Below are positions 36,748 to 46,111 of a stretch of 64,000 bases of DNA, piece by piece. The position numbers and the translations under genes are program-made. The stretch is taken from the NCBI RefSeq assembly GCF_002286975.1, contig NZ_NSKB01000004.1, forward strand, positions 1 through 64,000, in the 5' to 3' direction. The stretch comes from Halomonas salipaludis. GTDB taxonomy: Bacteria; Pseudomonadota; Gammaproteobacteria; Pseudomonadales; Halomonadaceae. The notes beneath the pieces are model-generated. The model saw nothing but the letters and a program-made list of their open reading frames with translations. It was not told the origin of the DNA and did not search any database. Positions within the stretch are counted from its first letter, which is position 1; every line of letters starts with the position of its first letter.

Positions 36748-37968
36748 TCACCGCGTCACCCGCCACTGCACAATGGGGTAGCTGGCCTTCCAGCCCCGCC
36801 GCGTGCCAATGGGCGCGGCGGTGGACAGTTCGAGGCGCAGTAGCTCGCCGCCGGCCTGCTGCTGCCAGTGGGCCAGCAGGGCCTCGGACTCCAGGGTCAC
36901 CGCATTGGCCACCAGGCGAGCGCCGGCCGGTAGCCGCTGCCACAGCGCCTCCAGCAAGGGGTGCGATAGCCCGCCGCCGATAAAGACTGCATCGGGGAGC
37001 TGTTCGCTCAGCGCCTGATCATTCAGTACGTCGAGGGCGCTGCCCTCTATTACTTCTAGCCAGTCGACGCCGAGGTTATCGGCATTGCGGCGCGCCCGCG
37101 TCGCACGCTCAGCGTCACGCTCGACGGCCACGGCTTGGTTCTCCGGGTGGGCCAGCAGCCACTCGATGGCCACCGAGCCCGACCCCGTGCCGATATCCCA
37201 CAGCCGCTCACCCGCCCTCGGGGCCAGGGCCGCCAGGGTCATGGCGCGCACGGCCTGCTTGGTGATCTGGCCATCGTGGTCGAATAGTTCGTCCGGCAGG
37301 CCGGGCGTCAGCGGCAGGGCCGGCCCATCTCCGGCCACCTCCAATCCCACCGCGACCGGGTGGGCGATATCGCCTGGCATGGCATCGCCAGCTTGCACGC
37401 GACGGACGCGTTCGCGGTCGCCGCCCAGCGCTTCCAGCAGATGCAGCCGGGAGGCACCAAAACCGAAACGCTCGAGCCAGCCGGCCATCTCGATCACCGC
37501 GTCCCCATTCTTCACCAGCACCAGCAAGCGCCTACCGCGTTGCAGGTAGGGCCGGACGCGAGTCAGAGGTTTGGCATGCAGGCCCAGGCAGGTGCAATCC
37601 TGCAGCGGCCAGCCCAGGCGGGAGGCCGCCAGGCTGAACGTCGAAGGCGCGGGTATCGCCCGCCACTCATGGTCGTACAGCTGGCGCGCCAGGCTAAACC
37701 CCGCGCCGAACCAGAAGGGATCGCCGGAGACCAGCATCACCACCCGGCGGCCGCGCTCGGCCAGCAGTGGGGGGATGCCGTCGGCGAAGGGCACCGGCCA
37801 TTCGCGCACCTCGGCGGCCAGGGGCGGCAGCAGGCGCAGATGGCGTTGGGCGCCGAACACCACCTCGGCGGTGTCCAGCGCCTGCCGGCTTGCCGCCGTC
37901 AGGCCCGCTGTGCCACTCTCGCCCCAGCCGAGCAGCGTCAGCCAGGGAGCGTGTTCCTCAGCCATCAT
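36748..37968 (-). CDS. cobL: Precorrin-6Y C5,15-methyltransferase (decarboxylating)
   Basis: A 406-aa two-domain enzyme. The N-terminal CbiE-like tetrapyrrole methylase contains VVFGAQRHLRLLP and VVMLVSGDPFWFGAG. The C-terminal CbiT-like Rossmann methyltransferase contains LWDIGTGSGSVAIEW and AVFIGGGLSHPLLEALW. It methylates C5 and C15 and removes the C12 acetate carboxylate. Two adjacent ATGs (37968 and 37965) are possible. It is now separated from cobE-M-F-O by the accessory region. Confidence 0.94.
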   Translation of the reverse strand: MMAEEHAPWLTLLGWGESGTAGLTAASRQALDTAEVVFGAQRHLRLLPPLAAEVREWPVPFADGIPPLLAERGRRVVMLVSGDPFWFGAGFSLARQLYDHEWRAIPAPSTFSLAASRLGWPLQDCTCLGLHAKPLTRVRPYLQRGRRLLVLVKNGDAVIEMAGWLERFGFGASRLHLLEALGGDRERVRRVQAGDAMPGDIAHPVAVGLEVAGDGPALPLTPGLPDELFDHDGQITKQAVRAMTLAALAPRAGERLWDIGTGSGSVAIEWLLAHPENQAVAVERDAERATRARRNADNLGVDWLEVIEGSALDVLNDQALSEQLPDAVFIGGGLSHPLLEALWQRLPAGARLVANAVTLESEALLAHWQQQAGGELLRLELSTAAPIGTRRGWKASYPIVQWRVTR

Positions 37969-37995
37969 TGAGCCCCGCTAAAGGAGATGAGCTGT

Positions 37996-38108
37996 TCCGG
38001 CGACAAGCCCCGAAGTGTCGGACCATCGCGAGGGCGCTGTAAACCCATCCCTGGGCGCTACCTACGCCATCCATGGCGTAGAACCCTCGCTGCGGCTTGT
38101 CCCCGGCG
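37996..38108 (+). repeat. Dispersed structured repeat, copy C (between cobL and cobK)
   Basis: The core GGCGCTGTAAACCC then ATCCCTGGGCGCTACC is at 38033-38062. Outer arms ACAAGCC...GCGAGGG and CCCTCGC...GGCTTGT pair, and the inner hairpin CTACGCC/GGCGTAG closes on the ATCCAT loop. The arm sequences differ from the other copies but are self-complementary. It occupies the divergent region of two cob genes. Confidence 0.72.
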
Positions 38109-38155
38109 CTCATCTTGCCAACTGATTGAATGGGAACGGAGTTCAAGAAATCCCA

Positions 38156-38914
38156 ATGAATGTCCTGATCCTGGGTGGCACCACCGAAGCCAGTGCCCTG
38201 GCCACTGCCCTGGCCGAGCGTAGGACTCCCGCTCTGTTCAGCTATGCCGGCCGGGTGGCGATACCCAAGGCGCAGCCGCTGCCGACCCGAGTCGGCGGCT
38301 TCGGTGGCGTGGAGGGCCTGGCCGCCTTCCTGGCAGACAACCGCATCACTCACCTGGTCGACGCCACCCATCCCTTCGCCGAGCAAATGAGCCGCAACGC
38401 CATCGCTGCGGCGAAACAGAGCGGCATCCCTTGCCTCGCTCTGACCCGGCCTCCCTGGGTGCCCCAGGCCGGCGACCGCTGGCAGCGGGTGGCCAACCTC
38501 GAGGCCGCGGTGGCGGCGCTTTCCGGGCCGCCCGAGCGTATCCTGCTGGCCATCGGGCGCCAGCACCTCGCCGCCTTCGCCGCCCAGCCCCAGCACCACT
38601 ATCTGCTGCGCCTGGTCGATACGCCGGAGGCTCCGCCGCCGCTGCCCCGTCACCAGGTGATCCTCGACCGCGGCCCCTTTACCCTGGACGGCGACCTGGC
38701 CCTGCTTCGGGAGAACGGCATCCAGCGCCTGGTGTGCAAGAACTCCGGTGGCGACGGTGCAGTGGCCAAACTCACCGCGGCCCGCCAACTGGGGCTGCCG
38801 GTGGTGATGATCGAGCGGCCGGCGCTGCCCTCGCGTCAGGAAGTCCACTCCGTCGAGACGGTTCTCTCCTGGCTTTGTCATGCATCCGCCCCTGACACCG
38901 AGCGCGGTGTATAG
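38156..38914 (+). CDS. cobK: Precorrin-6A reductase
   Basis: A 252-aa NADPH-dependent reductase of the CobK/CbiJ family, reducing precorrin-6A to 6B. Motifs are MNVLILGGTTEASALA, HLVDATHPFAEQMS and LVCKNSGGDGAVAKL. It is the only cob gene on the plus strand here. Its 3' end overlaps the convergent 3' end of cobJ by 37 nt. The ATG at 38156 gives the family N-terminus; the ribosome binding site is weak. Confidence 0.93.
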   Translation: MNVLILGGTTEASALATALAERRTPALFSYAGRVAIPKAQPLPTRVGGFGGVEGLAAFLADNRITHLVDATHPFAEQMSRNAIAAAKQSGIPCLALTRPPWVPQAGDRWQRVANLEAAVAALSGPPERILLAIGRQHLAAFAAQPQHHYLLRLVDTPEAPPPLPRHQVILDRGPFTLDGDLALLRENGIQRLVCKNSGGDGAVAKLTAARQLGLPVVMIERPALPSRQEVHSVETVLSWLCHASAPDTERGV

Positions 38915-39684
38915 ACCCAAGGCGTGCTCTGACGCTCGGCGCTCTCGGCACTTTCGGCATGGCGCTGAATAAGACGTGTCTGGCTGGAACCGACTATTAC
39001 CAAGGTGCGCATATCGGCCATCTCCGGTTGTGCCTCGCCGAGGGTCGTGACCCGCAGGGTTTCCTCAGGCGTGGCGACGGCCCGGGCGAACACGATCAGG
39101 CGCTGCGGCCCGCAGGCCTCTCGAAGTACTTCCAAGGTGTGTTCGAACCCCTCCGGCCGAGCCCGGGAGCGGGGGTTGTAGAAGGCCATGGCAAAATCGG
39201 CCTCGGCGGCCAGCCGCAGGCGCTTCTCGATCAGCGCCCAGGGCTTGAGGTTGTCGGAGAGGTTGATACAGCAGAAATCGTGGCCCAGCGGGGCTCCCAG
39301 GCGTGCACTGGCAGCCAGCATGGCGGAGATGCCCGGCAAGACCTGGATATCCAGCGAACGCCACGCCGGCTCGCCCGCCTCCAGCGCTTCGAAGAGGGCC
39401 GCAGCCATGGCGAACACCCCGGGATCGCCGGATGAGACCACCACCACCCGATGGCCAGTGGCGGCCAGCTGCAGCGCCTGCTCCGCGCGGCGGATCTCCT
39501 CGCGGTTGTCCGAGCCGTGGCGCGTCAGTCCCGGCCGCGGCGCCACCCGCTCCACATAGGGCACATAGCCCACCACATCGGTGGCCTCCGCCAGCGCGGC
39601 AGAGACCTCGGGGGTGATCAGCGCATCATCGCCTGGGCCGAGACCGACCACTTTCAACCAGCCACCAACCGCTTCGTCGCTCAT
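38878..39684 (-). CDS. cobJ: Precorrin-3B C17-methyltransferase
   Basis: A 268-aa SAM-dependent methyltransferase that also drives ring contraction. Motifs are VVGLGPGDDALITPE, GYVPYVERV, VVVVSSGDPGVFAMA and FAMAFYNPRSRARP. Its start overlaps the cobI stop (ATGA). It is the last gene of the riboswitch-led operon chlID-cobB-W-N-G-H-I-J. Confidence 0.95.
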   Translation of the reverse strand: MSDEAVGGWLKVVGLGPGDDALITPEVSAALAEATDVVGYVPYVERVAPRPGLTRHGSDNREEIRRAEQALQLAATGHRVVVVSSGDPGVFAMAAALFEALEAGEPAWRSLDIQVLPGISAMLAASARLGAPLGHDFCCINLSDNLKPWALIEKRLRLAAEADFAMAFYNPRSRARPEGFEHTLEVLREACGPQRLIVFARAVATPEETLRVTTLGEAQPEMADMRTLVIVGSSQTRLIQRHAESAESAERQSTPWVYTPRSVSGADA

Positions 39685-40421
39685 GGCCGCCTCCCATTGC
39701 CATGAATCAGCAGAATGGAGAAGTACGGCACGCTGTCGCCCACGTCGCGCAGTGGCAGGATCCGCTGCTGGGACATGGCAGCGTATTCAATCAGCCAGGC
39801 TTCGTCTTCCCGACCAGTCTGGGCCAGGGCTCGCTTGACCTTGTCCAGGTTGCGGCCGATCTTCATCACCACCAGGGCATCGGTCTGGGCGATGCGTTCG
39901 CTCAGTACCGCCTCCGGCAGGGTGCCCATCAGCACGGTAAGAATGTCGTCGCCCCAGGTCACCGGCTGCCCGGTGGCGGTCCAGGCGGCAGACATGCCGG
40001 TAATGCCGGGTACTACCGCGACCGGCACCCGCCCCTGCAGCCGTGTATAGAGATGCATGAAGGAGCCGTAGAAGAACGGATCGCCCTCGCACAGCACCAC
40101 CACATCCTGGCCGGCGTCGGCGATCTCGGTCAGCTGGGCGACGTGGCGTTCGTAGAAGGCCGCCAGCAGCTCGTTGTAGCGGGGATCGTCGAAGGCAATC
40201 TCGGTGGTGACTGGGTACTCCATCGGCAGCTCGATGGCCTCAGTTGCGAGCATGCCTTCGACGATGCTGCGGGCGTGGCCGGTGCGACCCTTCTTGCGGA
40301 AATAAGCGACGTAGGAGGCGCCGCGGATAAGCCGGTCGGCGCGCACGCTCATCAGGTCCTGGCAGCCGGGCCCAAGGCCGACCCCGTGGATGGTTCCTGG
40401 CTTCATGGTGGCGAGGCTCAT
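39681..40421 (-). CDS. cobI: Precorrin-2 C20-methyltransferase
   Basis: A 246-aa SAM-dependent methyltransferase, the first committed step after precorrin-2. Motifs are IHGVGLGPGCQDLMSVRA, VVLCEGDPFFYGSFMHL and VVPGITGMSAAW. The ATG at 40421 overlaps the cobH stop; an internal ATG at 40406 is an alternative. The preceding enzyme CobA (SUMT) is not in the window. Confidence 0.94.
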   Translation of the reverse strand: MSLATMKPGTIHGVGLGPGCQDLMSVRADRLIRGASYVAYFRKKGRTGHARSIVEGMLATEAIELPMEYPVTTEIAFDDPRYNELLAAFYERHVAQLTEIADAGQDVVVLCEGDPFFYGSFMHLYTRLQGRVPVAVVPGITGMSAAWTATGQPVTWGDDILTVLMGTLPEAVLSERIAQTDALVVMKIGRNLDKVKRALAQTGREDEAWLIEYAAMSQQRILPLRDVGDSVPYFSILLIHGNGRRP

Positions 40422-41047
40422 TCGCTGCGATCCGCCATGGCATTGATGGCGGCCACCGTCACCGCACTGCCACCGAGTCGCCCCTGGACGACGACGCAGG
40501 GCGCCGCGGCGCTCTCCCACAGGGCCTGCTTGGATTCGGCGGCGCCCACAAAGCCCACCGGGCAGCCGATGATGGCCGCCGGGCGCGGGCAGTCCGGGTC
40601 TTCCAGCATGTTCAGCAGGTGGAACAGGGCGGTCGGCGCATTGCCGATCGCCACTACCGCGCCTTCCAGGTGAGGCCGCCACAGCTCCACCGCCGCCGCC
40701 GAGCGGGTATTGCCCAGCTCCCGGGCCAGGTCGTGCACCCGCTCGTCGTGCAGGGTGCAGATCACCGGGTTGTCACTCGGCAGGCGCTTGCGGGTAATGC
40801 CCTCGGAGACCATGCGCGCATCGCACAGGATCGGCGCGCCCCGCTCCAGCGCCGCCCGGGCCCGGTTCACCGCGTCGTCACGAAAGTGAATATGTGCGGC
40901 GAGCTCCACCAAGCCCGCGGCATGGATCATGCGCACGGCCACCGGCTCTTCTTCCGGCGCGAAGCGCGCCAACTCGGCCTCGCGCCGGATGATGGAAAAG
41001 GACTCCCGGTAGATAGCCGGGCCATCCGTTTCATAGACGTGGGGCAT
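40418..41047 (-). CDS. cobH: Precorrin-8X methylmutase
   Basis: A 209-aa enzyme that moves the C11 methyl to C12, giving hydrogenobyrinic acid. The catalytic His lies in VRMIHAAGLVEL; other motifs are GAPILCDARMVSEGITRKRL, AIGNAPTALFHLL and AIIGCPVGFVGAAESK. Its start lies inside the 3' end of cobG (17-nt overlap). Confidence 0.95.
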   Translation of the reverse strand: MPHVYETDGPAIYRESFSIIRREAELARFAPEEEPVAVRMIHAAGLVELAAHIHFRDDAVNRARAALERGAPILCDARMVSEGITRKRLPSDNPVICTLHDERVHDLARELGNTRSAAAVELWRPHLEGAVVAIGNAPTALFHLLNMLEDPDCPRPAAIIGCPVGFVGAAESKQALWESAAAPCVVVQGRLGGSAVTVAAINAMADRSE

Positions 41048-42221
41048 CGCTATTCTTCTCTATGTATTCGATAACATCGGTTTCACTAAGGCCGGTAGCG
41101 TCCGGCGTGCCATCGGCACGGCCACTGACAATCAGGTCGAAGCGCCCGTCCCGCCCGCTCAGGCAGAGATCGGCCAGCGTCTGGCGGGCACAGCCCTTGG
41201 CACAGCCGGAGACATGCACGCTGCCTTCGATCCGGCCACTCAGCCGCTCGGCCAGCGCCAGGGTCTCGACACTCGCCTGCTCACAGTGGGGAGCGCCCGG
41301 GCATACATCCACGCACAAGCGCGGGTCGCGGTCGTCGTCCAGCAGGCCCGGCACCGCCGTCGGCGCTTCGCCCTCCACCAGCAGGCGCCGCCAGGGCGTG
41401 ACCCGCACGGCGCTGACCGCGGCTGAATCGACAGCGGCACGCAGCGCCGCGGCCGGCGCCCGCCCGAACGGCAGGCCAACCACCCTGCCCCATGCGCCCT
41501 CTCCTTCGAGATAGGCGCCCAAGGGCAGCCGGGGACCAGCCTCGGCGGGAGCCATGACTGCCGGCGCCCAGGCCGGCAACGGCGCTGTGTGGCGACGCAT
41601 TCGCCCGGCGTCGTACCCGCCGCTGTCGACGAACCAGTTTGCCAGCCGCACCAGCAGCTCGACGGCGGCGGCGGGCGAATCCACCGGGGTACCCAGCTCT
41701 CGCCCATCGGCACGGACGATTAGGCTGCCCGGCGCAGAGCGCTCGATGCGCAGGTCCGCAGACACCTCTCCCAGTAGCGGCGCCACACCGGCATCGATGG
41801 CCAGGCCCCACTTGGCCGGCAGTGCCGGTAATTCGTCGAGGCGGGCCTCCAGCAGCCGGGCCGCCTCAAAGGTAGCGTCGTCCGCCTGCCAGTCCGGTGC
41901 CAGCAACAGCTGGGGCCTGCGCTCGCTGTCAGGGTCCGGGTCGACCAGCCCATGCTCGACGAGGTAATCCATCAGGCCGGGCCAACTAGCCTCGGATACG
42001 CCGCGCAGCTGCAGGTTGGCGCGGCTGGTGAGCTCGACCAGGCCGCTGCCGAAGGTCTCGGCGGCCTCGCACAGCGCAAGCATCTGCTGGCGAGTGAGTC
42101 GCCCCAGGCGAGGGCGCACGCGTACCAGCAGGCCGTCGCCGGTGGCCATGGGCCGCCAGGCCCCGGGGCACCAGCCCTTGATGCGCGGCTCATCCATCGG
42201 CTCATGCAACTTGCGTATCAT
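41031..42221 (-). CDS. cobG: Precorrin-3B synthase
   Basis: A 396-aa monooxygenase of the nitrite/sulfite reductase-like fold. It hydroxylates precorrin-3A using oxygen, the step that marks the aerobic pathway. Iron-sulfur ligands are visible near the C-terminus (DVCPGAPHCEQ and SGCAKGCARQT, i.e. C-x5-C and C-x3-C). The ATG at 42221 overlaps the cobN stop. Confidence 0.92.
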   Translation of the reverse strand: MIRKLHEPMDEPRIKGWCPGAWRPMATGDGLLVRVRPRLGRLTRQQMLALCEAAETFGSGLVELTSRANLQLRGVSEASWPGLMDYLVEHGLVDPDPDSERRPQLLLAPDWQADDATFEAARLLEARLDELPALPAKWGLAIDAGVAPLLGEVSADLRIERSAPGSLIVRADGRELGTPVDSPAAAVELLVRLANWFVDSGGYDAGRMRRHTAPLPAWAPAVMAPAEAGPRLPLGAYLEGEGAWGRVVGLPFGRAPAAALRAAVDSAAVSAVRVTPWRRLLVEGEAPTAVPGLLDDDRDPRLCVDVCPGAPHCEQASVETLALAERLSGRIEGSVHVSGCAKGCARQTLADLCLSGRDGRFDLIVSGRADGTPDATGLSETDVIEYIEKNSDAPRL

Positions 42222-45200
42222 GGCGCCGCGAGCTCCCGGGTCTCGTCGATCTCGAGCAACAGGTCCTGCAGGGCCGGGCCTTGCTCGCCGGGCTCTTGCC
42301 ACAGGCCCCGCTGAACGGCCTCCAGCAGCCGCTCGGCCATCTCCTCCAGCGCCGCCGGGTTGTGCTCGCGCAGGAACTGCTGGTTGCGCGGATCCAGCAC
42401 CAGCGCCTCGCTGACCTGGGCGTACTGGTAGTCGGCGACCAGATCGGTGGTGGCGTCATAGGCGAACAGGTAGTCGACGGTGGCGGCCATCTCGGAGGCG
42501 CCCTTGTAGCCGTGCTCGCGCATGGCCTCGATCCACTTGGGATTGAGCACCCGCGAGCGGATCACCCGCGCCAGTTCCTCCTTGAGGGTGCGCATGCGCG
42601 GCTGCGCCGGGTTGGCGTGATCGGCATGGTAGATGGTCGGCGCCTGTCCGCCGAGGGCGCGGCTGGCGTTGGCCATGCCGCCCTGGAATTCGTAGTAGCC
42701 GTTGGAATCGAGGATGTCGTGCTCGCGGTTGTCCTGGTTGTGCATTACCGCGTCCAGGCCCTTGATCCGCTCCTCGAAGGCCCGCCGCGCAACGGTCCCC
42801 GACGTCGGGAACTGGCCGTAGGCGTAGGCCCCGGCATCGAGATAGGCCTCGGCCAGGTCATCGGCACCGTTCCAGGCGCGACTGTCGATCATGCGGTTCA
42901 GGCCGGCGCCATACTCGCCGGGCTTGCTGCCGAAGATACGATACGCGGCCTCCTGGGCGGCGGCATCCGGGGCGAGCCCTTGGCCTTCGAGCTCCCGGCG
43001 ACGCGCCAGCACCGCCGTGCGAATGGTGTTGGCGTCGCCGGGCTCGGCGTATTCGGCCACCGCCCGCACCGCACGGTCGAACAGGCGGATGACGTTGGCA
43101 AAGGCGTCGCGAAAGAAGCCGGAGACCCGCAGAGTGACGTCCACCCGGGGGCGCTGCAGCAGCATGGCGGGAATCACCTCGACATCGATCACCCGCTGGG
43201 AGCCCAGCGACCAGATAGGCCGCACCCCCATCAGGGCGAAGGCCTGGGCGATATCGTCGCCGCCGGTGCGCATGGTGGCGGTGCCCCAGATCGATAGCCC
43301 CAACTGACGTGGGTAGTCGCCGTGATCCTGCAGGTAGCGCTCGACGAAGGCCTGGGCCGACTTCTCGCCCAGCGACCAGGCCGCGGGTGAGGGTATCGCC
43401 CGGTTATCGACGCTGTAGAAGTTGCGCCCGGTGGGCAGTACGTCCAGCCGCCCGCGGCTGGGGGCGCCGCTGGGTCCGGGTGGAACGAACAGGCCGTCGA
43501 GGCCATCCAGCAGCGACTGGATCTCCATCTCGAGGCCGCGTTGCATGGCGGCCCAGAGGTGCTCGCGGGCGTAACGGCACTGCTCGGCGGTGGCCGGGTA
43601 GTCCCGGGCCAGACTCTCCAGACAACCCGGCTCCAGCACGTAGGCATCGATCAGCTGGTGCGCGAGCAGCTCCAGGCGCTCGCGGGTATCGGCAGCGGTG
43701 CGCCAGGCGGAGCTGTCCAGCTCGGCCAGGGCCAGCGGCCGCGGGCCGTGCCAGGGCTCGGCCCCGGCCATCAGCGGATCGAAGTCTGCGGCCAACCCCA
43801 GGTCGTTTGCCAGGTTGTGCAGCAGGCCGCGCTGGGCCGGCGTCTCGCCCCGCGGCAAGCGCAGGATGGCCGCCAGGGTGCCGGCCAGTTTCTCCCGCGG
43901 CGGCACGCTGCCCAGCACGTGCAGGCCATGGCGGATCTGGGCCTCCTTGATATCGCACAGGTAGGTGTCCAGCTCGTTGAGCAGGCGCTCGTCATCGCTA
44001 CCCTCGGCGCTATTATTCCCGCTCTGGGCCAGCTCCTGGTCGATACCGGTGCGGCGCAGATGCTCGATGATCCGCTCGCGCAGCAGCGTCTCGCGCCGCG
44101 GATCCATGCCCAGCGCTTGATAATATTCGTCGGTCAGGGCTTCCAGTTCCGCCATGGCGCCGTAGAGTTCGGCACGCGCCAGCGGCGGCATCAGGTGGTC
44201 GATGATCACCGCCTGGCTGCGGCGCTTGGCCTGGGCGCCTTCGCCCGGGTCGTTGACGATAAACGGATAGAAGTGCGGCAGTGGCCCCAGGGCGATATCC
44301 GGCCAGCACTCGGCGGAAAGCGCCGTGCTCTTGCCCGGCAGCCACTCCAGGTTGCCGTGCTTGCCCACATGGATCACCGCATCCACCCGGTAGTGCTCGC
44401 GCAGCCAGAGATAGAAGGCCAGGTAGCTATGGGGCGGCGCCAGCTCGCTATCGTGGTAGCTCTTGGTGAGGTCAGCACCGGGCCCTTCACTGATGTCGCG
44501 CTCCGGCTGGATGCCGACGAAGGTCTCCCCCAGGCGGATCCCGGCGATCATCAGCCGGCCCTGGCGGTACTTGGGGTCCTCGCCGGGCGGCCCCCAGCGC
44601 GTCCACACCGCTTCTTGGAGGGCCTCCGGCAGGGTCCGGAACCAGGCCAGGTAGTCGTCGACGGCGAGGCTCTGCCAGCAGGGGCGCCCATCCAGGGCCT
44701 CGCGAGCATTGGTGACGCCGCCCTGCAGCCGCCGGATCAGGGCGTCGCCGTCCTCCGGCACCTCACTCACCGGATAGCCCGCCGCGGCCAGGGCCCGCAG
44801 GATGGCGACCGTCGAGGCCGGGGTATCCAGGCCGACGCCGTTGCCGATGCGCCCGTCGCGGTTGGGGTAGTTGGCCAGCACCAGTGCCAGGCGCTTGGTC
44901 CGGTTCGGCCTGTGTCGCAGGTCGCAGAAGCGCCGCGCCAGCGTGGCCACGAAGGCGGCACGCTCGGGGTGCAGCACATGACGGATCACCGACAGCTGGC
45001 AGCGCTCGCTGTAGTGCGCCTCGCTCTTGAAGCCCACCGCCCGGGTGATGACGCGGCCGTCCATCTCCGGCAGCACCACCTGCATGGCCACGTCGCGACT
45101 GTGCAGGCCTGCCGCCTTGGCCTGCCAGTCCTCCTCGGTGCTGCTCGCCAATATGGCCTGCAGCACCACCGGCCGGCCGACGAACTGCCCGGCGAAGCGC

Positions 45201-46111
45201 CCCTCGAACGGATTCCCTCCCAAGGCCTCCTTGTCGTCGTCACTGCGATTGACGGAAAAACTGGTGGTATTGACCACCAGCATGGCCCCGGTCTGCTCGA
45301 TGAGGTGATTGACGAAGGCCACACAGGCCTCCTCCTTGAGCGACGCCACAGCCACCGCCAACGGCTCGAGCCCCTGCTCCCGCAGCGCCTCGATCAGGCC
45401 ATCCAGCATGGCGGTGTTAGCGCCCTGCAGGTGGCTGCGGTAGAAGAGCAGCAGGCAGACCGGACGCTCACAAACTACTGCGCCAGTCGCTCGTGACGTT
45501 TGTCCTGTGGTTTTTGGAGAGGCTTCTTGCCCGGATGAGCGTTGGGTGGCGAGAGGAGTATAGAGCAGCGCCGCGGGAATCGCCCTGGGCTCCTGCCAGT
45601 CCAACCCATGGCCAAAGCACTCGCTGCCGACAAACCGCAGCAGCTGCTCGGCGTTGTCCACGCCGCCTTCGCGCAGGTAGCGCCACACCCGGTGAGCCGA
45701 GGCGAAAGCCACGCTGGAGTCCTCCAGCAGGGCATCGTCCGGGGCGTCGCAGCCCGGCACCAGGATCAGTTGCCGCCCGCATCCGGCGGCGGCCCAGGCC
45801 AGCAGTCGCTCGTGCCCATAGCGCCAGTAGCCGCTGCCGCCCAGCAACGAGACGATCACCAGGCGCGCCTGGTCCAGCACCCGGTCCTCGTAGAGGTCGT
45901 AGGCGGCGGGCTTGACCAGGTTCATCCAGTTGGCGAGGCGCAGCGTCGGGTAACCGCCTTCGCTCGCGTCCAGCCGCTCGACCGCCTGGGCCAGCGCCGA
46001 CAGGCTGCTGTCGGCAGCGGACAGGATGACGATCTCGGCGGGGCTCTGCTGCAGGTCGACGATGCCCTCATCCTCGACGAAGCCCCCGGGTTTGGCGGCG
46101 AAGAGATGCAT
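42218..46111 (-). CDS. cobN: Cobaltochelatase subunit CobN
   Basis: A 1297-aa large subunit that binds hydrogenobyrinic acid a,c-diamide and inserts cobalt with AAA+ partner subunits. Typical CobN/ChlH segments include VLALVLANYPNRDGRIGNGV, HVGKHGNLEWLPGKSTALS, YPFIVNDPGEGAQAKRRSQA and FPTSGTVARRAFEERIKGL. A low-complexity linker near residue 200 (SSGQEASPKTTGQTSRATGA) separates the N-terminal domain. The start at 46111 shares a base with the cobW stop. It probably works with the ChlI-ChlD fusion at 48.6 kb, because no cobS/cobT-type chelatase genes are present. Confidence 0.95.
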   Translation of the reverse strand: MHLFAAKPGGFVEDEGIVDLQQSPAEIVILSAADSSLSALAQAVERLDASEGGYPTLRLANWMNLVKPAAYDLYEDRVLDQARLVIVSLLGGSGYWRYGHERLLAWAAAGCGRQLILVPGCDAPDDALLEDSSVAFASAHRVWRYLREGGVDNAEQLLRFVGSECFGHGLDWQEPRAIPAALLYTPLATQRSSGQEASPKTTGQTSRATGAVVCERPVCLLLFYRSHLQGANTAMLDGLIEALREQGLEPLAVAVASLKEEACVAFVNHLIEQTGAMLVVNTTSFSVNRSDDDKEALGGNPFEGRFAGQFVGRPVVLQAILASSTEEDWQAKAAGLHSRDVAMQVVLPEMDGRVITRAVGFKSEAHYSERCQLSVIRHVLHPERAAFVATLARRFCDLRHRPNRTKRLALVLANYPNRDGRIGNGVGLDTPASTVAILRALAAAGYPVSEVPEDGDALIRRLQGGVTNAREALDGRPCWQSLAVDDYLAWFRTLPEALQEAVWTRWGPPGEDPKYRQGRLMIAGIRLGETFVGIQPERDISEGPGADLTKSYHDSELAPPHSYLAFYLWLREHYRVDAVIHVGKHGNLEWLPGKSTALSAECWPDIALGPLPHFYPFIVNDPGEGAQAKRRSQAVIIDHLMPPLARAELYGAMAELEALTDEYYQALGMDPRRETLLRERIIEHLRRTGIDQELAQSGNNSAEGSDDERLLNELDTYLCDIKEAQIRHGLHVLGSVPPREKLAGTLAAILRLPRGETPAQRGLLHNLANDLGLAADFDPLMAGAEPWHGPRPLALAELDSSAWRTAADTRERLELLAHQLIDAYVLEPGCLESLARDYPATAEQCRYAREHLWAAMQRGLEMEIQSLLDGLDGLFVPPGPSGAPSRGRLDVLPTGRNFYSVDNRAIPSPAAWSLGEKSAQAFVERYLQDHGDYPRQLGLSIWGTATMRTGGDDIAQAFALMGVRPIWSLGSQRVIDVEVIPAMLLQRPRVDVTLRVSGFFRDAFANVIRLFDRAVRAVAEYAEPGDANTIRTAVLARRRELEGQGLAPDAAAQEAAYRIFGSKPGEYGAGLNRMIDSRAWNGADDLAEAYLDAGAYAYGQFPTSGTVARRAFEERIKGLDAVMHNQDNREHDILDSNGYYEFQGGMANASRALGGQAPTIYHADHANPAQPRMRTLKEELARVIRSRVLNPKWIEAMREHGYKGASEMAATVDYLFAYDATTDLVADYQYAQVSEALVLDPRNQQFLREHNPAALEEMAERLLEAVQRGLWQEPGEQGPALQDLLLEIDETRELAAP

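Noticed and set aside
36623-36943. Minus-strand frame ending in GGDEAELYES upstream of the BrnA-type gene
   Set aside because: Most of it is antisense-like sequence inside cobL in another frame. Only the last 20 codons could be a short peptide, too little to call a gene.
43541-45496. A 651-codon plus-strand frame inside cobN
   Set aside because: It is antisense to CobN, whose motifs are unambiguous.
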